DNA of 64,000 nucleotides, taken from assembly GCA_028023455.1 (NCBI GenBank), contig JAQFVV010000280.1:926001-990000 (forward strand), read 5' to 3'. The stretch comes from Epiperipatus broadwayi. Taxonomy: Eukaryota > Onychophora > Udeonychophora > Euonychophora > Peripatidae. Positions 13,101 through 28,100 of this stretch are shown here, piece by piece (position 1 is the stretch's first letter; every line of letters begins with the position of its first letter). The position numbers were made by a program, and so were the translations under genes. The notes under the pieces were generated by a model. That model worked only from the letters and a program-made list of their open reading frames with translations. It was not told the origin of the DNA and ran no database searches.

Positions 13101-16100
13101 TTTATCTAACTATCACTTTTATAATTATTATTATTATTTTTTTTTGTTTTCATTTATTTTTATCTCAAACTTATTATAATTTTATTTTTACTCATTTATC
13201 TTCTTTAGCCTTTTATTTAAATTAGTATTAAGTCAAATAATGAAAACAGAATTCCTACTTTTACATCTTTCAAATATATATATATTCTCTAAGTAATCTA
13301 ATTTTATAATTATATTCTGGCATGCTGCGAATTTCTTTTCCTCAATGTATCTAAAATTTGACATCTCCACTTTATTTTTTCTACTGTCTTTAGCTATTTT
13401 TTAGCTAGAAATATATATTAGAAGTTTATAAAGTTTTCAGCAACATCTTATCTTTATAGCAGTTATATTACTTTGAATCCCTCAATATTTTATCATATTA
13501 AGCATTTTCTCCTTTGGACTCATAATTTTGGAAATATAACCAACCTATTAATCATTTTCTGTATAAATATACAATTTTTTCAGCTTTGTTTTTTTTCTTC
13601 AATGTAAATATTCTAATATTTTGGCCTTGTATTTATTTCTACAGATTTTAAATAGAGACTTTAAGCAATGGTCCAAAGATATATAATTCTTGATTTTTAA
13701 AATTTATTTAACAAATGCAATATAATATTTGTTGTTATTAGTTTATGTTATTTTTTTAAAAAATATAAGAAATGGATTTTATAGATGTGTATATGTAAAT
13801 ACTTGATTTACTAAGCCTGTTAAAATAAGTGAAGAAATCATTTTATATAATAATCTTTATTTTTCAATATTTGTCATTATAGGGGAGAGCTTTTGTGAAA
13901 ACTCAATGTAAAGATTTTAGAAATATTAGTTTCCTATAGCTAAAATATTGAGTTTAAATATATATTTTTTATAAAATAGGTGATGAAAATTGAAACATCT
14001 AAAAAAAAAAAAAAAAGGCTAAAAGTTAAAAAAACTTATTGAAGAAATTAATGAACAGTATTTCAATAAATTAGACATTTTTGTATGTTGAGGAATATGT
14101 TAGGAGAAACTACATAAGATAAAATAAAAAAAGAAAAAATGAAATAATTTGATACTTAATCGTACTAAGGATGGTAATTATAGGAATCTGAAAGGGACAA
14201 AACAGATATGAAGACTGGGACAGTAGCTTGTAGTGACTTATGAAATTGCATTTGTCATATTCTTAAATGTAACTGAACAGGAAGTATCCAAAGCTTCTAA
14301 TGCATTCTATAACATAAATAAACATTGGAAGTTTCAGTTATGGCCTGTTCAGTTACATATAATCCTGATTTATTTATTATTTATACACACACACATATAT
14401 ATTATCCATTATTTAAAATGTTTATATTACAAACAGTTATTGCATTTACAATTAAAAGTGAATATAGGTTGGTTTGTAAAGTTAATGAAATAAACACATG
14501 AAATAAAACATCAAGTCTCCGAGAAATCATCTATCCTAAAAACATGCAAAACTACTAAATCTAACTGGCCTAGAAGACATATAACCTTTTTTGTTTTTTA
14601 ACTCAAAAAGAGAGAGCTTTCAACTAGTTTCTTATCAGAATTTGTATTGCAAATGATTTTTTTACAATAATGGAAATACTATTCATGAACAGACTAGTTA
14701 TCCAATTGCTTTAATAATGAAAAGAAATATACAATAGAATTTATAAGAAATTTTAGATATTGTCATATCAGATACTAATATTTTTATCTTAGAATATTAT
14801 AGTTAGAAAGTGATGATTTATAAATGGCAAGTAGTTAAAAAATTTGTGAAATGGTTATCAAAAAGAGAAAGATTAATTGTGAAATTTTTTTGGAAAATAA
14901 ATGGCTAAGAATTTATAATAATGCAATTAAAGAATTGAAATAACAACGTAAAGCTGGATTTAAATGATTATTGCAATTTTGTTTATTTAAGAATTTAAAA
15001 TTCTTATCAGTTTGTTAAAAAACAGTATATGCTATGGTTGTATTATAGATCATCAATTAGTTTTTATAATTATCATAAAACTCTTCTTTAACTTTTATTT
15101 TATTTTTGTCTTTTATGTGTTGTGTTGAGTTCAGATGGCCATATTTATTTTGTGAGTGACTGCTAATGATAGTTTTGAAAACCAACAGTGGTATATTAGA
15201 TGGCATAGATTATTAAAAAAATGAGAGATTATTGTTAATTGGATGCATTATTTCAATCAGATGGACAATAAATTATTGATAGAAAATAAAATACGTCTGC
15301 CATATGTAATTTCTAGGAATATCTTTTTATAAAAGTTATCAGTAATAACTGACATTATTTTTTTTTTTAAAGGAAATTTAATCAAAGTAAGAACAGAAAA
15401 AAATTTGGAAGCAGATTACACATTAACAAGTATAAAAATTCATGAAAATTGTGGCAGTTTTATAAATCAAGTATTTAGATAACATTTTAAAATAGAAATA
15501 TTGTGAAAACAAGTTTGTTTCTATTTAATATTTTATCACAAGTTAATTAAGCCAGAAATTTTAAACCATAATAGTTATGCAGTCTGCTATTGAGATTTTT
15601 TTTGCTACATGTAGATGTCATAATCGAATTTCTGTTTTGAAAATTTCATGAAGAGTTTTATTTAATTATTTTTAAAAAAATCATCATTAAGAACAAATTC
15701 TAGTTAGAGTAAATTATTTTTTAAGTTACATTAAGGTGCTAATATATATGTAAAACAAACACAGATGTGTGATAAAGATACTGGCATTTTTTATTATTTC
15801 GGACGAGCACGCATTGAATAAGAAAGAATTGTTTTATGCTTTATCAAAGAAGTGGCGTGCTGAAGCGCTTTAACCCTCATTTGCATATTAGCCTATATTA
15901 TTTTATACATTTGCATATTAGTATACTGTTTGAAAATTGTGTTGTCCTTGATAATGAAGGGTAAGCCTTCGAAAACGTTCGATAATTTATAATTTGTTGA
16001 TATTTATCTATATATCATAGTTTGTTGTTTGAGTTATATTTTGGAATTAATGTGTGTATTTATTTTAACATATTTAAATTTTACATTAAGGTGCTAACTT

Positions 16101-19100
16101 AAATTTGTTAAGCAAAGTATTAATTTTTACATGGACCATTTGCTAATCAGAGCCAACTTCCACAGCTGTTGGATTTTTTTTTTTTGAGGAAAGAAATATA
16201 TAAGCTTGGTTGTCAAGTTAATCCAAGTTTATCTTTTGTCATATTAGACGGTGTTGTTAAATTTCATTGTTATTATTATCACTTATAGTTAACTATGTAA
16301 AACAATTAATAATTGCCATAAAATTCATTTCATGTCCTTTCAGATGTTAGAAATAATATAACATTAGATAGATTAGTTTTTATGATGGCATTGTTCAGCA
16401 GATCTTACCAATATAATGAAATGAAGAGATCATTGCAAAATGTGAGTAATAGATTAAATAATTTTTAGAGAGAAACTTGTAAATAACTTATGTTGAATTA
16501 TATTGAAGACTGTGTAAACAAAAATTCACTATACAATATCAGTTTCATTGCTGACAAGAAATAATACGAATCTGGAAACTGCTTTTGATAGTATATTGTA
16601 GCACTTATTAAATCTTTAAAATCTTTTATTTCACTATTTTTTTATTTTAAAACTTAATTCAGTTATTTATTAATGAAATATTTACAAAATACTTATTTTT
16701 TTAAAAAAATTCTAATTCTTCTGAATTAAATATAAAACAGTATATATCTTTTTACTATATTTATCATGATCTCTTGATCATATTCCAAAGTCATTTTTTA
16801 AGGTATATTAATGTTTTTATATATTTTGTACTAATACAATAATTTTTTGAAAATGCAAAAATATTTAAACTTAGTAAAGAGTTGACCATTGAACTTTATT
16901 TGATAAAAGTATATGCATTTTTTTTTTTTGTATTTCTAATTCATTATTTCTGAAGTAGTTTTTTTATATCAAAGATGTGTCCTTTATATTTACATGTCTG
17001 AAGTGAATATGAAACATTTTTTATAAAGTAGAAATTTAATTTTCAAATGTAGTTTCTTACGTAAATGTGTTGTGAAAGTGTACAGCAATAGAATTTTATT
17101 AGATGTATATCTTTATTTAACAAAGCAACTCAAATCAATATTTGTAATCATTACTAGAGTGTATATTAATGATTTATAAGATATTTCTTATAAAATTATC
17201 TTACAAATAATTTTAATATTTTGAAAGTTTGGATCGGGAATGGATTAAAATATAAAGCATTTGAAATTTATTAAAAGTATTGGTTTTACAATTTTTGTAT
17301 GATTTGAACTTATTTAGGTAAAGCATAGTTATATCTATTGAATTTGAGAGGAACAAGATAACAAAGTAATATAACATAGCAAAAAAGTTTTAAGATATGA
17401 AATAACTGAAGATTGATAATCATAATAATAATTTTAAATTTCTAAAGATATGTGATAATTATAAGAAATTGATATTTTTCAATCTCATTACCTAAAGCTT
17501 GAAACCCATGAATAATATTATGATAAACTTTCAAAATGCCAGGCAATTTTAAAAATTGAGAGGAAAATAAAAAAACAAATAAAAAACAATTTTTATATTC
17601 TATTAAAATAATTAATTTTGTTTTTCATCAATTGAAAATTATCTTCAAGTAATTATAATTTCAAGAGTGCAAACATATTTAAATTATTACTTATGTTTTA
17701 ATATTTCAGGCTACATCATTACCTGATAAATTCTTACAAGGTAAATTACATGCCTTAAGATTGTTATGCACAATGATTGTTCGGCGGAATGATGTACATT
17801 TATCGTTTGACCAAATGATAGAATTTTATAAAATTCTGCATCGTGGATTAGTAGGAACTAATCAGGTAAAAAAATTAAATTAATTTTTATAGTGATTTGC
17901 ATTAATTAATCAATTATTTTTTCAATGTATGGATCCAATTTTATATTACATATGTTGATTACTATGGATTAATGTTTTGTTTATTATGCATATAAATATT
18001 GAAAGTTTTAATGATATTTTCTGATTATTTTTTTTTTTTATTGCAAAAAACCAGACTGGTAAACTGAAATCAAATCATATCTAGTAATTATTTTATCTCT
18101 GTAAATCAAAAATGGAAATAATTTTATAGGAGATTGGTCAAATATACACATTTATTAGATGATTTGATTTCAATTTGCCTGTCAGTTTTTAATTGGTTGC
18201 TTAATTACATCTTAACTAAAATCAAAATACAAAAACATTTTTTAAAATTAAGATTACGAAATGCCCAAGATTCATTGTTACATACTAAGTACCTATATTG
18301 ATTATATATCTGTGTTATGTTTGTTTTCTATTTGGAAAACAATGTAAATTGGTCTAAACTTTCCTGCTGAATAGTATTTATTGGACTTACATCATCTTGA
18401 TAAAAATGTTTGTTTTTCACATATATCTTCTGTATATTTTATGGTTGGTGTATGTTGCTGCCATGACTAATATGAGTTTCACTAAAGTTTTTTTTATTTT
18501 TATTTAAATACTAAATAATCTAGTAGAAAATAATAGAAATGGGCTGGCATTTCAATATTTTTGCAAACATCTCTTTAGAGCTTAGTTAACAAGTCATTGA
18601 GAGTTTTTTTTTCTTTCTGAAATTGTAATAGTTACATGGGATCTTTTAATGACTTATTTGATTAACATTTTAAATTTATACAATGGATTTTTTAAAAATC
18701 TCAGCAGTTTTATTTAGCAGTTTTGAGACTAATACTGTAGTTAATTAGTCCCATGTAAATTCTCATGCAAGTATATGAAATTGAGCAATCACAGAATTAG
18801 TGATACAAGATAAGGGCATATTTTTGCATTAAAGGAAAGTTAAAGAGCATGAGGTTTTTATTACATATCAAGTCAATTAATACTACCAATTTCGAAAAGA
18901 CTTTTATTTTAGTTACAGTTAACAGATTGCTAAAGAAAGCTCTTGAGATTTTTTTTAAAGATGAAATAGCATGAATTATAAATTTTAATTAATTAAACTT
19001 CTTACTATTTGGAAAAAAAAACATTGGAAGTATTTTTTTCTCTTTATAATTTTCAGGCAATGATTGTTAAGAACGAAAATGAGGAAGAAAGCAAAAATTT

Positions 19101-22100
19101 AAAAGATTATATATACTCTTATAACTTCAGAAAATGAAAGTAGCTCTCAACTTTTGCTTAATCTAATTTTGAAGAAAGTAGCTGAGAAGGTATTGAATAT
19201 TAGCTACCTACTACTAGATTTTTATTTGATTAATTTATGTACTTAAATAAGAAAAAAATATTTTCAGAAAATTTTTATCAGTCATAAAAGATTATTCAAA
19301 ATGTGAAATATATATGTATGACCAATCAATTTTTATTTCCCGAGTTGATTTTGAGTGCAAATAATATCACGGGACAGACGATCACCTTTTTTAAATATTA
19401 ATATTATTACTGCATTCTTCCAATCATCTGGTACATCTTTATCATTTAGACATTTGGTATATAACTTTGCTAAAATTTTTTTTATTTCTTCACCTGCTTC
19501 TTTTAATATATCAATTATAATTCCATCGTTACCTGGAGCCTTTCCTTTCTTCATACATTTAATTGCATGTCTCACTTCTTCATTTAAAATTCTGGGCAAT
19601 TTGGAAGATGTAATAGATATAGGAGGTACTTGTTCTTTATTACTATATAATTCTTGATAAAAGTCTTCTACCCATTTCATGATGTCATCTCTCTTTTTAG
19701 TAATAATTCCATCTTTTTTTCTTATTGCAGATATAAATTTCCTACCAATACCAAAATGTTGTTTTACATTCTTTAGACTTTTATTTTCTTCTACAGCTTT
19801 CCTTGCTAGTTCACAGTTATACTTTCTTATATCATTTTCAACTCTTTTCCACACCATTTTACAAAATTCGAGATATTCAATCCTTTTTAATGCATCATTT
19901 TTGTATATCTTCATATTCCTTCTTTTCTTCATAAATTCTCTAGTCTCAATAGAAATTTTATTGTCAATTGCTGCTTTTTTCTATCAGCTATCTTTGTTGC
20001 AGTTTTTAAAAGTGTATCAGTTATTTTCATATTAATTTCATTCAAATCTGAATCATGTTCAAAATCAACTAATACTTGAAACCGATTTGTAAGTTCTAAT
20101 TAAAATTCATTAGAATGTTTCTGAAGATTAGGAATATCAACTGTAAATATTGTTTTTCTTAATAATTTTTGTCTCTCTAGTTTTGCATTAACACGTATCT
20201 TACATCTTACTAAACGGTGATCACTTCCTGTGTTAAATTTATTAAGAACATTACAATCTTGAAATATGTATTTTCTGTTAGTCAAAATATAATCCAATTC
20301 TGCTGTACCTTCATTTAGATGCTTCCATGTCCATTTCCTTTTAACATTTTTCTCAAAAAAAGAATTCATAATATAAAGTTTTTCTTTTTCTGCAAACTCC
20401 ACAAGTCTACGTCTTCTCTCATTTCTATTACCATAACCAAAATTACCTACAGCACTTTCATCTTTCATTTGTTTACCAATTGTAGCATTAAAGTCTCCCA
20501 TAATAATTTTAAAATGTCATTTACTCTGATCAAAAGCCTTTTTTACATCCATATAGAAATCTTCTACTACTTCATCACTATGAGAACTTGTTGGGGCATA
20601 AACCTGAATTATCTGCCTTTGGTATCTGCTTTTAAGTTGTATAACTAATCTTGCCACTCTGTCCAATACACCATCAATCTCCACAATATTGTTCTTCCAC
20701 TTTTTATTTATAATGAATCCTACTCCACTTGTATTTCCAATATTTGTGCCTTTATAATAGAGTGCATATCCACTTTTTAAATCAATTGTTTCTTCACCGT
20801 TTCTTCTAACTTCACAAAGTCCAATAATGTCTCATTTAATATAAGACAGTTCTTCTTCTAATTCTTGCAATCTTCCTTCACTTGAAAGTGATCTGCAGTT
20901 GTAAGTACCTAAATAAAAAGTTGTCATCAAATAGCAGCCTGGGTTCGCAATCAGGGGATTCTTAGCACCCTCCGCCTTCGGCCACCAACCGCTGCCTTGG
21001 TTGCTGACTTTACAGCCTCCTGGGAATAAGGGCCATGATTTAAGTAATGAGTTATAAAACTAATAATCAAATGTATAGAAAGATTGTATATGCAGGCATA
21101 TAATCAAATTCTGATTCTTGTTTATGTTTTTGTTTATTCTTGTTCATGCTTTGGAGTCACTCTGGTTTTGCTATATATTTTATAACATTATTTTCAAGTC
21201 TATAGCTAACAAATGGACTATATGCAAATAAATTATATCTATGTGATACAATAAATATAACAAGATAGCATCACTTGTCTGCATAAAGAATATAAACATC
21301 ACTTGTGTGCATAAAGAATATAAACATCACTGGTGTCCATAAAGAAAATAAACATCACTTATGTACACAAAAAAATATAAAATGAAGAGAAGAAACTCAT
21401 TTTATCAGTGATATAGACAGTAGTCTACAATTTCTAGTTTTAGTTAGACAAGAAGCCAATTGCTACGATGATTTCTTTTGTATCCTTTATTAGGATTAAT
21501 CTTTTTCTTTATAGATGCCTTTGACATTTGGAACTGTTGGGGTACAAGATAAAAATAAAGAATTCATATCCAACTTCTTTTGGAGATTGTGAAGCTATGG
21601 ATTATCTCAGCTAAGACATGTTATACATGTTCAGAAAGATAATTTTGTGTGGAATACAAAGAAATTATCACTGAAGATGTAATTTGAATCTCGGATGTGA
21701 AAATTTCTTTTTCCCCTTATTTTTTTATATAGTTATCACTATTTATCTTATGCTTATTGTTTGCCTTAGTTTTTCTAGGTTCTATTAATGTAATTTTTTT
21801 AGCTTTAGCATAATTAAAACTGAAGTTATTGTGTAAATTGTGTCTCAGGTCAGTCTTTTAAAAAAATCAATATGGCGTTTTGGACCGAAAGTGTTTAAAT
21901 GACAATTTAGGAATAATTTCAAACAATAAAGTAACAGTATGCATCCACAATAATTAATTTAGATGAGAAAACGAGAATAAAAGATTTAAATATAAAAATC
22001 AAACTAACGAGCAATTTTTGTTAAAATGAATAAAACTTTACTAATAAATTTTAAATGAAGCCCCTGCTTTTTTTCCCTATTAAACGAATAAAATAAACCC

Positions 22101-25100
22101 TTATTAGACTTGGGAGGTTGAATGATATTGGCATATTAATTAAAGAGCTTAAATTGTCTACATATATAACATGAATAAGTTAAAGATATCTAATGGAGTC
22201 ACACAAAATTTTATATACGAGTTCAAGCATGAAAGGTAAGTTAAAAATCACACAAAAATAGTAGGGATTACAGAGAAAGAATTCAAGAACAAAATTAGCA
22301 GGAGTTATACACTAATACATTAATTAAGTCATAGTTTTATTACATATTATACAAATTTAAAGAAGCTCTTTATTAAGTAAGGTTACCTCAGAAAAGCACA
22401 TCATCAGGCAGCATCAGCACTCAGACAGTCATCTTGTGCGGACGGTCAGATGGATGGAATATGGCAGCAGCATGCAAATAGTTCTCCGAGAAAAGAAGAG
22501 AAAGATGAAAGATTTCCTCTATTCAAAGTTTATAGCTCCAAACTTGTGTTGACTTCTTAAAATTTAAAGTTCTTGAAACACTTCTTGAATCTGAAAATTT
22601 GCTTACTGATTGAAATGTTCTGACAGAATTTACTAAGTAACTAAGTAAGTAAGTCCTTTTGTTCTATGGACTCTTTTATACGTTTTTTATAATACCCCCA
22701 AGAATGCAGTTTCACATGCCCACAGCTATCCCTGTAATCTCTCGATTTTAATTAGTAAAAATATTTAATTAGCACAATTTTTAAAACAGATAAGGCTCGA
22801 AATACCATTTTGGATATTTGTAAAGATTTGCAAATGAACTAACAAAAGATTCCTCATAATTTTAATTAAGATTTATAATTTTTAATTAGTAAAAATAATC
22901 TGACTACAGATAAAGATTGTTTCAGTATTTGGAGCCTTCCCCATTTTTCTTTTTGTTTTTAAATTCAAACATTTTAATTAAAATACATATATAAAAAAAA
23001 TATATATAGTTAAAACTATATAAAGAAAATGTCTAATTTTCAGCAATAATATTGCTAAGATTATTGCTTCATATATATATCCATCATATATATATCCATA
23101 CCACGCACACCATTATTTTATTTTACCAAATATTTTTATAGCTTTATTTAATTATTACAATACAATGTGTGGGTGAAATGGCATATATCTACAGCTAGGT
23201 CTGAATTGTGGGCCCTGCAGGGTAGTACGGCTGGTGAAGCATGAAGCTCTATGTAATTAGACATCGACTACTTTAATATATGTATATACATATACATATA
23301 TAGATTCACATAAGCAGCAAAAAAAAATTATTAGTTTAATCTGCTGTTTTGTGTTTAATTGCATATAAATTAATTTTGTGATTCCTGATAGTAATAATTA
23401 TTTATGTATTTGTTAATTTTTATTTATCTCAGTGTATATTTGCGGCCTAAGTGTTATTTGATTATCAGTTTTTCTGTTGCTATGGGTATTATTTTTTTGT
23501 TAAATAAGCCACAATAATTTATCTTGCATCTTGCCGGCAGAAGGTGATATTTTTGTCTTATAATATATGGCTTATAATGCTACTTAAATTTATAGGAAAG
23601 TGAATATAGCATCAAAATGAAATTTCAAAACAAATGATTATTTGAGTTTTTATAAAATTTACTTATGTAGGATGGGGTGGAGTAGAATTATAGTTTTATT
23701 TATGAATTTATTTTATCAAACGATTTTTATAAAATTAAGTTATAAGTGTCATTGCAGTAATTCCCTATATTCTAGGTTAAATAGAAAAAAAGTAAATAGA
23801 TGTTGATTATGATAGAATTTTCATCTAAACAAATATAGATTTTAATTTTAGATAAAGTAAACTAATTTTGTATATATGGAAGCATATATAAGTAAATGTA
23901 TTAATGAAAAATAAAAATGTGTTATTTCTCTATGTGTACTTTTTTACATTTTAAAAATATGCTAAATTGTTGTAAGAAGCAGTTAATAGAAAATTAATAT
24001 TAAAAGTTATTTGGTAATTGGAGAGCATGTCCATTATTCAAAATTTATATATAAATTATAAAATATGCTACCAAATTGTGTAAAAAGTATGGGGACATTT
24101 TTTCCACACTCTCTCAAAAGTGAATTCATTAAAATTAGGCAGCATAAGTGAACACTTAATTTGAAGAGATATATTTTTGATAAAATGATTTTTCTTCTAA
24201 TGACTTTATTTGAATTATATTTTGAAGCAATTATAAGTAAATTTGATGTTACAAAATTTTAACTTAATTTTTTTTTTTTTCATTTATTTGTTTTTTTAGG
24301 CTGTTGCTAGTACAATTATTAAATATTGCGGTCCAACTTTTTTTGCTTTAAGTTTTCCAGGATCCACTATGTTGATTCTGGATTTTATTCATGCTGCCAA
24401 TACTATAGTTTCTGCAAATGAACTCAAAGAGGTAAGCCTGTTTTTATTTACTCTCAAAATATTATTTTATTCACTCTCCTTGTGTATTATCAAATGATAC
24501 ATATGAATTTCTAGTATACATTAAGCTTATCAATAATATACATTAATATTAAACCTAGCAAAGTTAAAAGTGGAACATAAAATGGAATACAATTATTTAA
24601 CATAAGATACAGAATTATGCTGAAAGCATACATTTTGTCAATGAACATATATGTCATGTATAAATTACCATTAAAATTATCGAGCATATTCAAAATTAGA
24701 AATGATTACGAAATATAACTTGTGTTGCATATGACATAATGTATTTCGTTTTTTTTAGTAATTGTTATAATTTACATTGTCATAAATTAATTAAGAATGA
24801 AGACTGTAGCAATTTTCTCCATACAATGAGTTATTTTTTAGTTTATCGTTTATCTTATAAAAGAAATCTAAACTCTAATTGCTTTAATTGTTTTATTCTA
24901 CTCTCATTAATTAGATTTTCATTACTTTTAGAAAATAATCTTTTTCTAATCTTAATTAAAATTTATAAATCTTTTACTTACTATTTTAAAATAATCAGTC
25001 TTTTAAAATTCTTTAATTTATTAAATTTATTATATTTTCTCATTAAGTTTATGCCTATCTATATATGTATGTGCATTTAAGCATACACATACACATCACA

Positions 25101-28100
25101 ATATTGTCGTCTAGTGCAGGCTTTAGTAATCAGTAGATGCTAGAAGATTACCGCATCAAAATACCTATCTAGTATCTATTCATCTCCTTTTATATATATA
25201 AAAAATATTTTTTTATATTTATTCTTTAATTTTTAATATGACCTTTTAAGAGACCCCATTACTCAAGCAGAGAAGTAAATATGATTAATATTTACATACC
25301 AATCATATCCCTGGTCAGACTGAGATTTAATAAAAATATTAAACCGTCAGTCACCTTTCCCGGCTGCATGAAACATGAAACACGTCATGGGGATTATTTA
25401 TAAAGGCTTTAAACTCAGAGCACCATCCAATACTTATACTGGAACCCATGAAATGTCACACGTTTCAAGCACTTGACCCATGGCTAGTTCTTAAACATGA
25501 GACCGGCAACACATTTACTTAGATAAATGGAGAGAGAGAGACGTAAACAACATTAATAATTTACGTCAATTTATTAACACACAATAACATTAAAAAAATA
25601 ATAAAATATAAAACACACAGGAGATATTCTACATTTAAAAACAAAGATACATGCTTCTGAAATGAATTCTATTCAAGGGAAGAGTTTTAAGTTTAATACT
25701 AGTATTAACAATTTAAGTTTTAATAACGATGTCACGGATAATAGTTACCTAGGTCTAAGTACAGCATAGTTTCTGGTTTTCATATGCGGTTTAAGCACAG
25801 TTTCTGGATTTCATATTCAGTTTAAACACAGTCTCTGGTTTCCATAAGTGGTTTAAGCACTGCCTTTGGTTTTCATTTGTGGGTGATCATCTTTTCTTCG
25901 GATCCGGTCAGATTCTTGGTAAGCATGTGTGTAACATAAATGAAGCTTCCTGATTCCGCATCTGACGGCATGGACTGGTTCTCTTGATTTGGCATAGCGG
26001 GTTTAAACATCAGCAGAAGGCAAGTCAGAGTAAACTACCACAGCATTTGGCTAATGTAACACAGGAGACGAGTGAAGGAAAATGGCCGAACACCAGCATT
26101 CGGATCTATGACTCATTTGTTTTTAATGGCACGATAGTAGAAAAATGATTTCATCGTGCTGGACTATTAGTGGCTTGTTGACTTTATTCACTGCAGCTGA
26201 TTGATCTTGGTTATATTTTAACCGTCTTCTACAATACTTTCTGTATAGCCTGAATCTCAAGTCTGAAATCTGAATAATCTTGAATGACTGAATGAAGAAT
26301 ATGAATCTCACTGAAGACAATAGAGAATGTCTGCCTTTTATACACTCTGACCCCACCTTTGCTTGAGTTTCAACCACACTCTCAATATATTTTATCTTTT
26401 AAATTCTTTTAATTAAAAGTTACATTCCTTTATTTTCTTGTTTTTCTATTTTAATTACTGTGAGATTAGCTATATTGTTCAACTAATCAGTCTGGAATCT
26501 TAATCTCCAGAACCCTGATTAGTTTAGTACGATTTATTTTAATTAATCATAAAAAATTTTTTGATTAAAAAATCCTTTAACAAAGAATATTTTTTTGACA
26601 GAATTATACAAAAATAAAAGCACATAAAAGAAAGACAAGTTATAATTAATAAATAATTTCTAACTTATTGCTAACATTTTCTTTATATTTTAACTTTTTT
26701 TCCCCCAAACTATTAATTATGATTATTTAAAATTTTATTTAAAAAAAAAAAAAGTAAATCATGTAAACTGTATATAGACACACACTTATGCAATGTGTGT
26801 ATATACATATCATTACACTATATATGTTGAAACTGTAAGATTCAAGTTCGAATCTTAGTTTCACCTCAGTCATATTTGTTCTATTGTCTTCTACCCATTC
26901 CTCCATCATACCTAAATTTAAACCCTCAATATTGGACTGTGTGCATATAATAGTATTAGTTATATATATAAACGCTTGTTAAATATGCCTCATGCACACA
27001 CACTCCAATATGAGATATTAACACACTGAAAATAATTTATTGCGTTAATAATAATTATTTAGGTCAAAGTTATATAACATTTTAATTTATAAAATCTAAA
27101 AGCTGTTTTTAATCTTTTTAAATATTTAAATGTATTAAAATGAGAAATTCCCTTGCTAAGTAAAATTGCAAGTTATAGTGGGTGGGGAGAGACAATAGAA
27201 TACTGAGAAATATTCCTGAAATCTTTTAATTAGTTTTAAAGAATGAGGTCATAGGTGAAATACGCAATAAAGTAAAGCAAAATATTCGGATTGAAATGAC
27301 AAATGGAACATGTGCTCTTAATGCACTTTTTTACCTGCGGATATTTGAGCAGACCAAAAAGGCGAACAAATATGTAATGTCAGATGGATCCGAAAGATAA
27401 ATAGCAAGGGAAACAAATGGTATATAAAGTCTTGTTCAAATTAAAATGAAGGTCAATCTCTCTTATCTGTTTTTTCTCAATATCTCAATCTGGTTTTGCT
27501 GTGATCTGCCTTCTGCTTTCTTTCGTGCGTCAAATTATTAAAGTACGCTATTCACATATAACATTGCGATGCCCGAGTAGTCGGCGTGCACTACTCTCTT
27601 CTGAAGGATGGTAGATGCGCTGGATCCCTTACTTGCTTTTAAAATGAACTGAAATTGTCTGCTGTAATCCATATACTGCTGCCTAATCAACTGCTGCTTA
27701 TAATCATCAATAAATGAACTGTTAAGGAAAAGCTATTGCACCATACTTCATAAACAGGAGGATGACTCAGAAACGGGCATGTTCTGTTTAAATCAAAGGT
27801 AACCGGTACCCAAAATCTTTAAAAACTTTCATGCTCTTTTATTCAAAACTAGAACTCGTATCTCTAATTTGTAATATTTTATTCATAATGTCTACTCATG
27901 TAAATCCTATTTAAAACTACTAAACTTCTTAAAAATCTGTAACCTTTAAATGTTTAATTACTATACAATCTTCCCTTTTCTTTGGGTATCCAGTTCTATT
28001 AATATTTATTTATTGATGTAATGAATTTCATGCCTCAATAATTTCTAACTTAGCCTATTAACTTTATTAAATGTTAGCTTTTGCCAAAATGCGCAGAGTT

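Larger units (their letters stand above)
10133..17709 (+). other. Intron a-b (7.6 kb)
   Basis: AT-rich intron bounded by GTAATT and TTTCAG. It holds a ribozyme-repeat insertion (10429-10626), a tRNA-like SINE trace (about 11.34 kb), a possible decayed LINE (12.7-13.6 kb) and a hammerhead-like sequence (15.93 kb). Between them are A/T runs with no other recognisable feature. Confidence 0.85.
19333..21045 (-). mobile_element. RTE-like LINE, 3'-truncated copy
   Basis: Non-LTR retrotransposon reading right to left. It has a GC-rich 5' leader (about 20935-21045), an endonuclease/exonuclease/phosphatase (EEP) domain (about 20100-20915), a linker, then the N-terminal part of reverse transcriptase (19333-19932). 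The coding text resembles RTE-clade endonuclease-RT proteins, often annotated 'craniofacial development protein 2-like'. The copy stops just after the RT 'FKKGD' motif, so the palm catalytic motifs and the 3' end are missing. That is opposite to the 5' truncation usual for LINEs and suggests a later deletion or recombination. It is less decayed than the 7.4-9.4 kb copy. Confidence 0.88.
17866..24299 (+). other. Intron b-c (6.4 kb)
   Basis: Bounded by GTAAAA and TTTTTTAG. Main content is the RTE-like LINE at 19.3-21.05 kb, a 28-bp tandem repeat at 21.27 kb and a GC-richer patch at 22.34-22.8 kb. A further GC-richer patch at about 23.16-23.26 kb ('gtgggccctgcagggtagta') is unidentified. Confidence 0.85.

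Noticed and set aside
19355-20648. Plus-strand frames of 100-118 codons
   Set aside because: Opposite-strand shadows of the LINE endonuclease and RT, whose motifs are clearly on the minus strand.
26825-26870. Possible tRNA or SINE B box ('caagttcgaatctta')
   Set aside because: A plausible B box, but no A box at the right distance and no tRNA fold. Kept out of the feature list.
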